A stretch of 64,000 bases of DNA. Source: Planctomycetaceae bacterium (lineage in GTDB: Bacteria > Planctomycetota > UBA1135 > GCA-002686595). A program made the translations under genes and the position numbers. Location of the stretch: assembly GCA_016125265.1 (NCBI GenBank), contig WGMC01000030.1:62001-126000 (forward strand), written 5' to 3'. Numbering within the stretch: the first letter of the stretch is position 1; each line of letters begins with the position of its first letter. Under the pieces are notes generated by a model. That model was given only the letters and a program-made list of their open reading frames with translations, searched no databases and had not been told where the DNA came from. Shown piece by piece: positions 50,192-58,190 of the stretch.

Positions 50192-52579
50192 CTACTGGAT
50201 CTCGACCCTGAGACCGTTGCTCGCGGCAATGCCGAAGTCCGCGGCCGGATCGATCACGAACGCCTGGAAGGTCAACGTGTGGGGAAGCAAACCGGGTGCC
50301 AGGGTGGTGGCCACCTGGAAGCCACCCTGGCCCGCGCCGCTCCCATCGAGAGGGATGCCGCCGGTCAAGTAGAGGAGCGGGGCGACCCTTAGGGTCAGCC
50401 CCGGAAGCAGCTCCAAACTCGTCGTGGTCTGGCCGACGGCCAGGAACGCCACCGAACCGCCAAGTGCGTTGGAAAGGTCGAGGGTGACCGGCTGGCCGGG
50501 GCTAGGACACCCGCTGAGGCCAAGCTGCGGCAGAAGATCGCCGGCGCCCGGTGCGCCAAAGCCATGGGCCAGAGTGGTGCCAGCGCATGCCGGCGCGCCG
50601 ACGGCCACGTGAATCGTTGCGAGCCCGGAATCGGTCTTGCCGTCGTTGGCGGCATAGGTGAAGGAGTCGGGGCCCGTGTAGTGGAGGTTCGGGTAGGCCG
50701 CGTTGGGGTAGTAGGTGGCGACATTGCCGATGACGCCCGCCGTGCCGTGTTGCGGTTGGCTGACGATCCGGTAGGTCAGCGGATTTCCGTTCGGATCGGT
50801 GCCGTTGAGCGCAATCGGGAGCGCCGTGTCGTTGGGTGTGGCCACCGACAGGTTCGGGACGCTGGGCGCTCCGTTGGTGGTGGGGTTCTCACTGGTCGGA
50901 CCGTTGTGGCAGTCGTAGCAGCCGACCTGCTTGCCCTCGAAGTAGTTCTTCGCGCCGTACTTCGTGTTGAAGTTCCTCGGGCCCTGCGCGCGCGACAGGA
51001 CCGTCCCGCGGGAGTCCGCGCCGTGGCAGGCCTGGCAATTCGCCAATCCCGCGCCCTTGGCGAAGTCGCCGTGCTTCCCCGATGCCCATGCCTGGGTTAC
51101 AGGGTGCAGGCCGTGCGGGCCCTGGATTTGATCGTCCTCGAGTCCGGTGTGGCACACGGTGCAATCCGCAAGCGTGCCCTGGTGGCCCTGTAGTTGCATG
51201 GCCTGCAGGTTGTCGTTCGCTTCGCTGGTGGGCCAGATCGCGTGGGGCGAACCGTGGCAAGCCGAGCACTGCAGTTCGCCGTGACCGGTGGAGAAGCGAT
51301 AGAGGTCGAAGCCTGCCGCTGGCACATTCGCGTCGGTCGAGAAGATCGGGTTCGCGGACACATGCGGATTGCCGGCGAAGTCGTAGATCGATGTGAACCG
51401 GATCGCCCCAGAGTTCTGGGTCGCGGTGCCGGTGTGGCACTCTTGGCAACTGGGTTCATCGAGCCAGCCCACGCGGCCCGGTTTGCCCACGTCGGCCTGG
51501 CTGCCGTGGCAACTCTGGCACTGCATCGAGAATTCGCCACGGTTGTCGATCGCCTTGCCCATGGCGCCGCGCAGGCACTGGGTGTTGTTGCCGGGGTGGC
51601 AGGTGTAACAAGAGCTGCGCTCGGGGATGTCGTCGAGTCGGATCCCGGCTTCGTCCACCACGTTCGCGTGGAACTTGTGGATCGCCTCGGTCATCGGTTC
51701 GATGCCGACGAGCCCGGTCCCCGGAAGCGCATTCGACGCGTGGCAGGCATCGCACAGGATCGGACGCGCGTCTCTGGCGACGCTGGCATAGAGGCCCTCG
51801 GGGTTGAGCTCCAGGGTCGCCAAAGCGCTGTCGTACTCTGGCGTGCCCAGGTGTTTCTCGTCGTGCAGTTTCAGGATGTTGAGCCTGTCATCCTTCTTCG
51901 GATCGGCGTCGAAGCTCCAACCGGAAACCGGCCTTGCGTAGGGACTGGATCCCGACGCGTGGCACTGGCTGCAAAGCATCTCCTGGCTCACAGGCACGCC
52001 CGTCGTGGTGCTCGCCAGGAAGTTGCCGCCCGCGTCCCGGGCGACAAGGCGCATCAAGCCGTAGGGCTTGAGTTGGCCCGCGTCGTCGAAGGGTGTGATC
52101 GGAATGCCTTCGGCCTGGAACCACTGCCAGACGGGCTCGTAGGTGCTCGGCTGCGGCGTGTTGGCCGCCCCGGGCATCGCGTTGCCTGCTAGGCCCATGT
52201 CGAGCGGGATCGGCAAGCCGTAGAGGGGCAGCGCCCACTGCCAGAAGTTCGTTTTGCCGATCGAGGACTTGTTGATCGAGCCGCTCGGGTCTGCGACGGC
52301 TTCGTACGTCACGAGGAACGAGTTCTCCGCCGCGATCAGTTGCCCGTTCAGGATCAACTGTGCGTTGACGGTGTTGAATGGGGGCAGGATGGAGAACACC
52401 GAAAAATCCGGGTCCATGCAGTGCATGCCCAGATCGTTCCACGCGATCAATCGAGGTGGGCCGCTCGACTGCGCACTGGCCGCCGCTTCGCTGGCGATCG
52501 CGAAGCTCAAGCTGGCGAGGGCGAGTGTGTGGCCCAGCGTCCGCAGCGGATGGTTGGAGTTGAACTTCGAGGATCTCAT
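50192..52579 (-). CDS. Secreted nine-haem c-type cytochrome with Ig-like and shared C-terminal modules
   Basis: 795 aa. GGAG 6 nt before the ATG and a signal peptide (LALASLSFAIASEAAASAQS). An N-terminal ~190-residue domain starts with AWNDLGMHCMDPDFSVFSIL. Nine CxxCH haem sites follow: CSQCH, CDACH, CYTCH, CQSCH, CQECH, CSACH, CTVCH, CQACH and CYDCH. Next is one cadherin/Ig-like domain (PNLSVATPNDTALPIALNG, HYTGPDSFTYAANDGKTDSG). The last ~120 residues are the shared module (GFQVATTLAPGLLPHTLTFQ, DPAADFGIAASNGLRVEIQ). It probably carries electrons in the periplasm or at the cell surface. Partner reductases or cytochrome maturation genes are not in the window. Confidence 0.94.
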   Translation of the reverse strand: MRSSKFNSNHPLRTLGHTLALASLSFAIASEAAASAQSSGPPRLIAWNDLGMHCMDPDFSVFSILPPFNTVNAQLILNGQLIAAENSFLVTYEAVADPSGSINKSSIGKTNFWQWALPLYGLPIPLDMGLAGNAMPGAANTPQPSTYEPVWQWFQAEGIPITPFDDAGQLKPYGLMRLVARDAGGNFLASTTTGVPVSQEMLCSQCHASGSSPYARPVSGWSFDADPKKDDRLNILKLHDEKHLGTPEYDSALATLELNPEGLYASVARDARPILCDACHASNALPGTGLVGIEPMTEAIHKFHANVVDEAGIRLDDIPERSSCYTCHPGNNTQCLRGAMGKAIDNRGEFSMQCQSCHGSQADVGKPGRVGWLDEPSCQECHTGTATQNSGAIRFTSIYDFAGNPHVSANPIFSTDANVPAAGFDLYRFSTGHGELQCSACHGSPHAIWPTSEANDNLQAMQLQGHQGTLADCTVCHTGLEDDQIQGPHGLHPVTQAWASGKHGDFAKGAGLANCQACHGADSRGTVLSRAQGPRNFNTKYGAKNYFEGKQVGCYDCHNGPTSENPTTNGAPSVPNLSVATPNDTALPIALNGTDPNGNPLTYRIVSQPQHGTAGVIGNVATYYPNAAYPNLHYTGPDSFTYAANDGKTDSGLATIHVAVGAPACAGTTLAHGFGAPGAGDLLPQLGLSGCPSPGQPVTLDLSNALGGSVAFLAVGQTTTSLELLPGLTLRVAPLLYLTGGIPLDGSGAGQGGFQVATTLAPGLLPHTLTFQAFVIDPAADFGIAASNGLRVEIQ

Positions 52580-52840
52580 GGGGCACTCCGTGTAGCGGGG
52601 AGGACTTGCTGCCCGGACCGCGGTTCGACGTTCGGCGAATCGCTTTCCAAGCCGTGCTTGCTCCCGGACCTCGACGCTACCACTCGCTCCGCAACCTGGT
52701 GGGGGTGCAAGTGCGGCATGACCGACTCGTCATACGCAAGTGCCACGAAGGGGCGTACAGATTCGAGAGCGAGCTGGCGTTGGGCCCGTAGGCCCGAACT
52801 GCACCTTCCAATCGCTCTGCAAAACCGCACGAGGCATCCC

Positions 52841-53952
52841 ATGACCCTTCGACTGTTTCCCACCGTGTGTCGCCGTTCCCTCTTGTCGTCCGTCGGCGCG
52901 GCCATGCTCGCGAGTACCGCGAGTGCTCAGTTGATCGCGTACGACGGCTTCTCGAATGGTCCCGCGCCCGACCTGGCGGGCAGCAACGGCGGCAGCGGCT
53001 GGAGCGCGGCGTGGGCGAACGTCTCCACCGATCCGAGTTTTCTAGGTGCGCCGGGCCTCAGTTACCAGGGTTTGTCGTCGAGCCCCGGTGCGGCGATCAC
53101 CCCGACCGCCGGCGGCATCTGGCCGAGTTCGATCTACGCGCGCAGCTTCGCCTTGCCGACCGGAACACATACGATCTACTGCTCGTTCCTGATGCGCGAC
53201 GACGCGGCCTAGGCAGCTTCGGCGGTGTTTCGTTCGGGCAGTACCCGTTCAAGATGTGGGTCGGTTCGCCGCTCGGCATGTACTCCTACGGCCTGATGAT
53301 GAGCCAGGGCCTCGGCGACTTCAGCAACAAGCCCCTCGTGCAAGGGAAGACCACGTTGGTGGTGCTCAAGCTCTCGAAGGGGTCGACGGGCGGCGGTGTG
53401 ACCTACTCGATGTAACTCGATCCCACACCCGGCGGCAGCGAACCGACGTTCCCCGCGGCGGTCTTCACGCTGGCGCAGGTGTCGGCCGTACCAGGTGCGA
53501 TCTCCATCGAGAACGGTACCGGCTTCACCACCGACGAGCTGCGCATCGGACGCACATGGAACTCGGTGCTGCCGACCGCGCCCTCTCCGTAGACCGACCT
53601 GGGTTTTGCGAAGACCGGCACCAACGGCGCTCCCAGCCTGACCGGCGCGGGTACCGTTGCGGCTGGCTTGCCCACAACCCTGAACCTGGCGAGCGCCAAG
53701 TCCAACTCCCTCGCGTGGTTGGTGATCGGCGCGGGCACCCTCAATCTGCCGTTCCTCGGCGGTGTGTTGGTTCCCGAACCGATCACCGTGCTGCCGCAGT
53801 TCACGAGCGGTGCGGGCAGCCTGAGCTTCGCGGGGACTCTGCCCGCTGCCTTGCCCGCGGGCCTGGCGCTGCGCTTCCAATACTGGATCGACGACCCGGC
53901 AGCGAGCTTCGGCTACTCCTCCAGCAACGGCCTGCAAGGTGTGACGCAGTAA
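52841..53952 (+). pseudogene. Decayed secreted protein with shared C-terminal module
   Basis: Three frame breaks split one clear protein. The first part (signal peptide LLSSVGAAMLASTASAQ, then YDGFSNGPAPDLAGSNGGSG) ends in a frameshift near 53205-53212. The next frame (FGGVSFGQYPFKMWVGSPLG, TTLVVLKLSKGSTGGGVTYS) meets an in-frame TAA at 53413-53415, resumes (LDPTPGGSEPTFPAAVFTLA) and meets a TAG at 53590-53592. It then continues to the end with GTLPAALPAGLALRFQYWID and DPAASFGYSSSNGLQ, which closely matches the C-terminus of the multiheme cytochrome. Apart from these lesions the coding pattern is intact, so inactivation looks recent. The family of the N-terminal part is unknown; it resembles a lectin-like jelly roll. 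Confidence 0.85.
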
Positions 53953-54113
53953 CGTCCGGTGACGAAGCCGGGCTCTGCCACTCGGGCCAGCCAAACACCC
54001 TCCCAACCGAGCAACGCGGCGTCTGGGGCGTTGGGGAGCACTGTGCTCCCGACATCGGCCCGCAGCGCTCAAGCCCGCTCCACACGCCGATCGATGCTGC
54101 TCGTGTGGAACTC

Positions 54114-54332
54114 ATGGATCTCTCGGCAGAAGCGCTGTTCGCCGGCATGGTTGTGAGCACGCTCGGCCTGGGCCTTTTCTGCTACGGAAAAAAGGCGAGC
54201 CGTCTGCCGCAAACGCTGACGGGCATGGTGTTGATGGGCTACCCCATGTTCGTCCAGAGCCCCACCCCGATGCTCGCCATCGGAGCCGCCCTGCTGGCCA
54301 CCCTGTGGATCAGCCTGCGCATGGGCTACTGA
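54114..54332 (+). CDS. Small two-helix membrane protein
   Basis: 72 aa. Two or three hydrophobic segments (LFAGMVVSTLGLGLFCYG and MVLMGYPMFVQSPTPMLAIG, then AALLATLWISL) separated by a basic KKASR turn. Its composition and layout match a widespread family of ~70-residue inner-membrane proteins sometimes labelled amino acid transport protein, without evidence for transport. An in-frame GTG lies 9 bp earlier. Confidence 0.7.
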   Translation: MDLSAEALFAGMVVSTLGLGLFCYGKKASRLPQTLTGMVLMGYPMFVQSPTPMLAIGAALLATLWISLRMGY

Positions 54333-54395
54333 GCGAATAGTTGTGCTCCTGGTTCGGAAGGCGCGCGGGTACCATCACCGCTAGCGCTGACGGCC

Positions 54396-54950
54396 ATGGG
54401 CAAGACGTACGACTCCATCACCCCTGCGCTAGCGGACTGGATCGCGGCCCAGCGCTTGTTTTTTGTGGCCACCGCGCCGCTTGCGGCGGATGGGCAAGTG
54501 AATCTGTCGCCCAAGGGCATGGATAGTTTTCGCGTGCTCGGGCCGCGGCAGGTTGCGTATTTGGACGTGACGGGGAGCGGGTCCGAGACCATCGCGCATG
54601 TGCGCGAGAACGGGCGCATCGTCGTCATGTTCTGCGCGTTCGAAGGGCCGCCGAAGATCGTGCGGCTCCACGGAGTCGGCACGGTGGTGACGAGGGCCTC
54701 GGCGGACTGGGAGCTGTGGAGCGCGCGGTTTCCCGCGTTGGGTTCGCCGCGCTCGATCCTCGTGATCGACGTCGTTCGGGTCAGCGACTCCTGCGGATGG
54801 GGTGTGCCCGAGATGACGTTCCAGGGCGAGCGCGACTTCTTTGGGCCGTGGGCGGCCGCCAAGGGGCCGGCGGGTGTCCATGCATACGGCCGCCGAAAGA
54901 ACCGCAAGAGCATCGACGGGCTGCCGGCGCTCGACGAGCAGGACTTGTGA
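54396..54950 (+). CDS. Pyridoxamine 5'-phosphate oxidase-family (FMN-binding split barrel) protein
   Basis: 184 aa. FVATAPLAADGQVNLSPKG and RQVAYLDVTGSGSETIAHVR form the FMN-binding barrel. GRIVVMFCAFEGPPKIVRLH and RSILVIDVVRVSDSCGWGVP are typical of the stand-alone PNPOx-like group often associated with flavin- or F420-dependent reductions. The C-terminus (YGRRKNRKSIDGLPALDEQD) is also typical for this subgroup. Substrate unknown. No clear ribosome binding site; a TACCAT hexamer lies ~20 bp upstream. Confidence 0.85.
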   Translation: MGKTYDSITPALADWIAAQRLFFVATAPLAADGQVNLSPKGMDSFRVLGPRQVAYLDVTGSGSETIAHVRENGRIVVMFCAFEGPPKIVRLHGVGTVVTRASADWELWSARFPALGSPRSILVIDVVRVSDSCGWGVPEMTFQGERDFFGPWAAAKGPAGVHAYGRRKNRKSIDGLPALDEQDL

Positions 54951-55036
54951 GGCCGGCGCACGCCCACTCTCGCGGCGTTCGATGCGGCGCTCGACATCGC
55001 TGCACGATCGAATCGGGGCGCGGACCGGTCAGCGGG

Positions 55037-55042
55037 TACCCT
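55037..55042 (+). promoter_or_regulatory. -10-like hexamer TACCCT, 8 nt before ATG
   Basis: TACCCT, TTCGCTCG and the ATG at 55051 are contiguous, with no Shine-Dalgarno sequence. Confidence 0.5.
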
Positions 55043-55050
55043 TTCGCTCG

Positions 55051-55500
55051 ATGAGAAAGACACCCGGCCCTCGGGGGTACGCCGCGATCGGCCTATCCAG
55101 CCCCAAGACCCACGCGAACGTGGGCGCGGTTCTGCGCGCGGCGGGGTGTTTTGGCGCAGCGCTCGTCGTCGCAACCGGCCGACGTTGGCAGCGCTCCGCG
55201 ACCGACGCGTCGAATGCCTATCTCGATCTGCCGCTCGTGCACTGCACCGATCTGCGCGATGCGATGCCCTTCGACTGTGTGCCTGTGGCCGTGGAACTCA
55301 CCGAGAACTCCATACCACTGCCCGAGTACGAACACCCCGACCGCGCGTTCTACATCTTTGGGCCCGAGGACGGCGACCTGGGCGCGAAGACACTGAGCTG
55401 GTGCCGCGACGTGGTGCAGATCCCGACGATCGGCTGCCTGAACCTGGCGGCGTCGGTCAACATCGTGCTGTACGACCGCCTCATGAAGCGCATGCGCTGA
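55051..55500 (+). CDS. SPOUT/TrmH-family RNA methyltransferase, minimal form
   Basis: 149 aa, only the knotted catalytic domain. Motif 1 is SSPKTHANVGAVLRAAGCFG, motif 2 FYIFGPEDGDLGAKTLSWC and motif 3 IPTIGCLNLAASVNIVLYDR. This size fits the TrmL-like group, which methylates the ribose of tRNA wobble bases; another RNA substrate is possible. The start is set by the TACCCT hexamer. It stands alone on its strand after the PNPOx-like gene. Confidence 0.88.
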   Translation: MRKTPGPRGYAAIGLSSPKTHANVGAVLRAAGCFGAALVVATGRRWQRSATDASNAYLDLPLVHCTDLRDAMPFDCVPVAVELTENSIPLPEYEHPDRAFYIFGPEDGDLGAKTLSWCRDVVQIPTIGCLNLAASVNIVLYDRLMKRMR

Positions 55501-55557
55501 TGGCGAGCGCGCCGGTTGCGCGCGACGGGGGTCCGTGCTCGGGGACGCACTCGCCGG

Positions 55558-55563
55558 TACACT
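55558..55563 (+). promoter_or_regulatory. -10-like hexamer TACACT, 9 nt before GTG
   Basis: TACACT ends 9 nt before the GTG at 55573 and 3 nt before another in-frame GTG at 55567. Confidence 0.4.
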
Positions 55564-55572
55564 GCGGTGCAC

Positions 55573-55962
55573 GTGGCCTACTTGATCCTCCCAATCTTGG
55601 CCGGCTGGCTGGTGGCTTTGGGGCTGCCGGCCTTGCCTTGGCTCTTGGGACCGTTGCGACGCGGCGGCAGAAGAGTCCGTTGGGCCGCCTCGGCTCTGGG
55701 GTGCGTGCCGGCTGGGCAAGTTGTGCTTTCTTTGGCGGTGGGACAGTGCTTGGAGGTTCCGCTGAACCAAATGCCACCTTGGATGGACGCGCGCTTCCAC
55801 GGGCTGGCGTTGATCGCGGTCCTTGCGGCCGGCGTTGCGCTGGCGGGCTACGCGGCGGGCCGCGGCATGGGCGTACCGTGGTTCTGGATGGCGGCCTTCA
55901 CCCACGGCACCTCGGCTGTCGTGGTCGCGAGAGTTATGCCGATCATTTTTTTCGGCGTGTGA
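55573..55962 (+). CDS. Small integral membrane protein
   Basis: 129 aa with about four hydrophobic segments (AYLILPILAGWLVALGLPAL, ASALGCVPAGQVVLSLAVG, ALIAVLAAGVALAGYAAG and WFWMAAFTHGTSAVVVARVM). No family recognised. The GTG at 55573 is preferred because of its spacing to the TACACT hexamer; 55567 adds two residues. Its stop is followed by 160 bp with no further gene visible. Confidence 0.6.
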   Translation: MAYLILPILAGWLVALGLPALPWLLGPLRRGGRRVRWAASALGCVPAGQVVLSLAVGQCLEVPLNQMPPWMDARFHGLALIAVLAAGVALAGYAAGRGMGVPWFWMAAFTHGTSAVVVARVMPIIFFGV

Positions 55963-56122
55963 TTGCGTGAGTCGGGCCCGCACGGCCGAAACCAGCGCGG
56001 ACTCGGGCACCAGGTCGTCCGCGGCCCAGCGTCGCTGCCGCGGATATCCGGCCTGAATCGCACCCTGGTGCTGTAGATCCGCTTCGAGCACGGGCGGTGC
56101 CGGTCGGAACTCCCGTCTTGCG

Positions 56123-57852
56123 TCAGCGGCCTCCGAGATCGTCGGGCAGCGGGCCACTCTCGGGCCCGGGCCATGGGGGCAGCGGAGCGCGCGTGAGTTC
56201 CGTGGACGACCCTAGCGTCACGTCCAATGCCTGCAACACGACATACCTTCCGCGAGCGCTCACCCACAGGGCGGGGTCCGGATTGTTCTTGTGGTTGATG
56301 GCGAAGCTCCAGGACTGGAAGCGCCCCCAGGAGTTCCACATGTCCATTTGGTTGTCGTTGTCATCGATCACTCCAACCCAGATGTCCGGGTCGGTCGGAT
56401 CGGCGACGAGCGGGCGAAATGGTACGAGCGGTTCGAAGGTCAGCACGTTGTGGAGCGCGTCGGGGTCGAGGTGCGCCTCGACGTCGGTGAACCGCCGCTG
56501 ATCGGAGCTCTTCGCAACCACGGATGCACCTCCCACGGGGACACGCGCGAAGCGGAAGCGACCCGCGGAGTCGGTCGTGCACTCGCCCCAGTCGTCGTGT
56601 TGGCGGAACTCGTACGCGGTCTTGCCAAACTTCGTCAACGTCGTTCGCAGCGCTAGTGTGACGCCGGAGAGGGGCTCACCTCTGAGCCCCACCGCGGTGC
56701 CGGCGACGTCGTGTGCAAATGCCCGATCGTCGACGACGATCTCGATGGGAGCGAGAGACGGTTGGTGGGGTCCTGAAGTCAGAGCGATCGCGCCATCCGG
56801 CGATCGCACGGCGAGGTGGTAGGTACGTGAGGGATCCAACTCCGCAAGTGCAAACTGGCCCACGGCGTCGGACTTCGCCCACCACGTCTCGGCAATTGAA
56901 GCCGACGTCATTCCTCCCGACCAGGTCGGCGACTGCAGCCAAACTTCCCAGTCCGCAGGGGGCTGTCCGTTCGCCTTCACCAGTCGACCGACCAAACGCG
57001 CATGTGGACCGGGCAGTTGCAGTTCGATGGGTGCGGGCGGGCTCGGCAGATTCGCGGCGAGTGCGGGACCGAAGTTTTCCGCCCGCACCAAACCGCCATC
57101 GGGGTGCGCTGCGTGGAGCACCATCGCGCGGATGTGGTCGTCGTAGCGTTTTGGGTCGGCGCCGGGCTCCAAGAGAGGAACGGGATACTCAAATCGTCCG
57201 TGGTCGTCCGCGGTCACGCCGCGGCTGCGATCGCGGGTGAACACCAGTGCGCCGGCCGCGGTTCGCCCGTCGTGGTGCAGCACGTGGCCGGTTACTGTAA
57301 TAGCCTGGGGTGGGGAGCGAATGACGGTCGGCTCGTCATCCCACGTAAAATCGAGTACGACTTCGAACTCGTCGGACGTCGCGAGTTCCAGTCTGCGTTC
57401 TCCACCCAGGTGCGTGTCGTCGATGTGCACGGTGGCGACGATTTCTATGGCAACTCCCACGGGCACGTGGGGCACCGCAAAGCGACCTTCGTTATCGGCC
57501 GACACCCAGCGGAAGAACGTGGGCTCGGCGTGCTCCTCGCCGTCGAGGGTGCCGACGTACACCGAGGCCCCCGGCGATGCGCGACCATCCTCGTGCACAA
57601 CGCGACCGCGGACCTCGAGGGAGGCTGCAGCGGCGGCGGCGACTTCGATGCGGTCGGGAGTTGCGGGCGGAGCTGCAGCCGCAGTCACGTCGCTGGTTTT
57701 CACGTGCGAGCGCTCGACTACCTTACGTTACGTTCGGCGTCCCGCAAGTCGGGCGAGCTGTCTGGACCGTCCGTGCGGACACTCCAAACCAACCAGGCGG
57801 CCGCGAGCGCGAGGCCCGCTACCGCGATCCAAGTCCAATGCCGGGCCCGCAT
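56123..57852 (-). pseudogene. Membrane-anchored carboxypeptidase-regulatory-like gene split by a 5-bp duplication
   Basis: The ATG at 57852 follows a TAGCAT hexamer by 7 nt and encodes a basic N-terminus and signal anchor (WIAVAGLALAAAWLVWSVRT) like that of the gene at 1313. After 44 codons it hits a TAG at 57718-57720, just past two tandem copies of TTACG (57723-57732, plus strand). Removing one copy restores one frame into the remaining ~530 codons without another stop. That part has CarboxypepD_reg modules (SLEVRGRVVHEDGRASPGAS, SADNEGRFAVPHVPVGVAIE, TADDHGRFEYPVPL, TDSAGRFRFARVPVGG). The downstream frame also has its own GTG at 57703, but it would lack the anchor. So the gene is inactive, phase-variable or affected by a sequence error; the sequence alone cannot decide. 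Confidence 0.85.
57723..57732. repeat. Tandem TTACG duplication causing a frameshift
   Basis: Two adjacent 5-bp copies inside coding sequence. Loss of one copy joins the signal-anchor frame to the main domain frame. Confidence 0.8.
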
Positions 57853-57859
57853 CGGGCGG

Positions 57860-57865
57860 ATGCTA
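57860..57865 (-). promoter_or_regulatory. -10-like hexamer TAGCAT, 7 nt before ATG
   Basis: On the minus strand TAGCAT, CCGCCCG and the ATG at 57852 are contiguous. It supports this ATG as the original start of the frameshifted gene. Confidence 0.55.
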
Positions 57866-57971
57866 CCGGGGGACGGTGGCGCGGGCTCGTCCGGCCGTTC
57901 CCCTTGGGCGCGGACAGGGCCGCGCCCCTACAGATCGCACAACGGGGTTGGCTCCAAGGCGGGCCGGGAGG

Positions 57972-58032
57972 CCCGCGCACCCGGCCCGCGCACCCGGCCC
58001 GCGCACCCGGCCCGCGCACCCGGCCCGCGCGC
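57972..58032. repeat. 13-bp tandem repeat, about 4.7 copies
   Basis: Unit GGCCCGCGCACCC, four perfect copies at 57972-58023 and a partial fifth. It lies in the 338-bp space between two divergent genes, which also holds a -10-like hexamer for each (57860, 58148). I see nothing else in that space. Confidence 0.9.
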
Positions 58033-58147
58033 GCCCGGCACCCTGTGCGGGCGCACGGGTTGGCGGGAGGAGCTCCGACATCCACCGGCGGCGGTCACGG
58101 CGGGGTCACTGCGCGGCTCTTCGGACCGGCTGCAACCGCGGGCGTCG

Positions 58148-58153
58148 TAGGCT
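58148..58153 (+). promoter_or_regulatory. -10-like hexamer TAGGCT upstream of the secreted repeat protein
   Basis: It would give a leader of about 30 nt to the ATG at 58191, containing GAAGGGA as a possible ribosome binding site. Confidence 0.4.
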
Positions 58154-58190
58154 GGTCTCAGTACCCGAAGGGACCTGAACCCCGCTGCAC

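Noticed and set aside
53205..53592. Programmed recoding (frameshift and stop readthrough) rather than a pseudogene at 52841-53952
   Set aside because: Three separate recoding events in one mRNA, with two different stop codons and no visible stimulatory structure, are much less likely than mutation.
55924..55962. T-rich hairpin (GCCGA, loop with seven T, TCGGC) at the end of the small membrane protein gene
   Set aside because: The stem is only 5 bp and the T run is in the loop inside coding sequence, so it is not a convincing terminator.
57972..58032. Possible CRISPR-like repeat cluster
   Set aside because: The units are directly adjacent with no spacers and are only 13 bp, so it is a simple tandem repeat. 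No cas genes are present.
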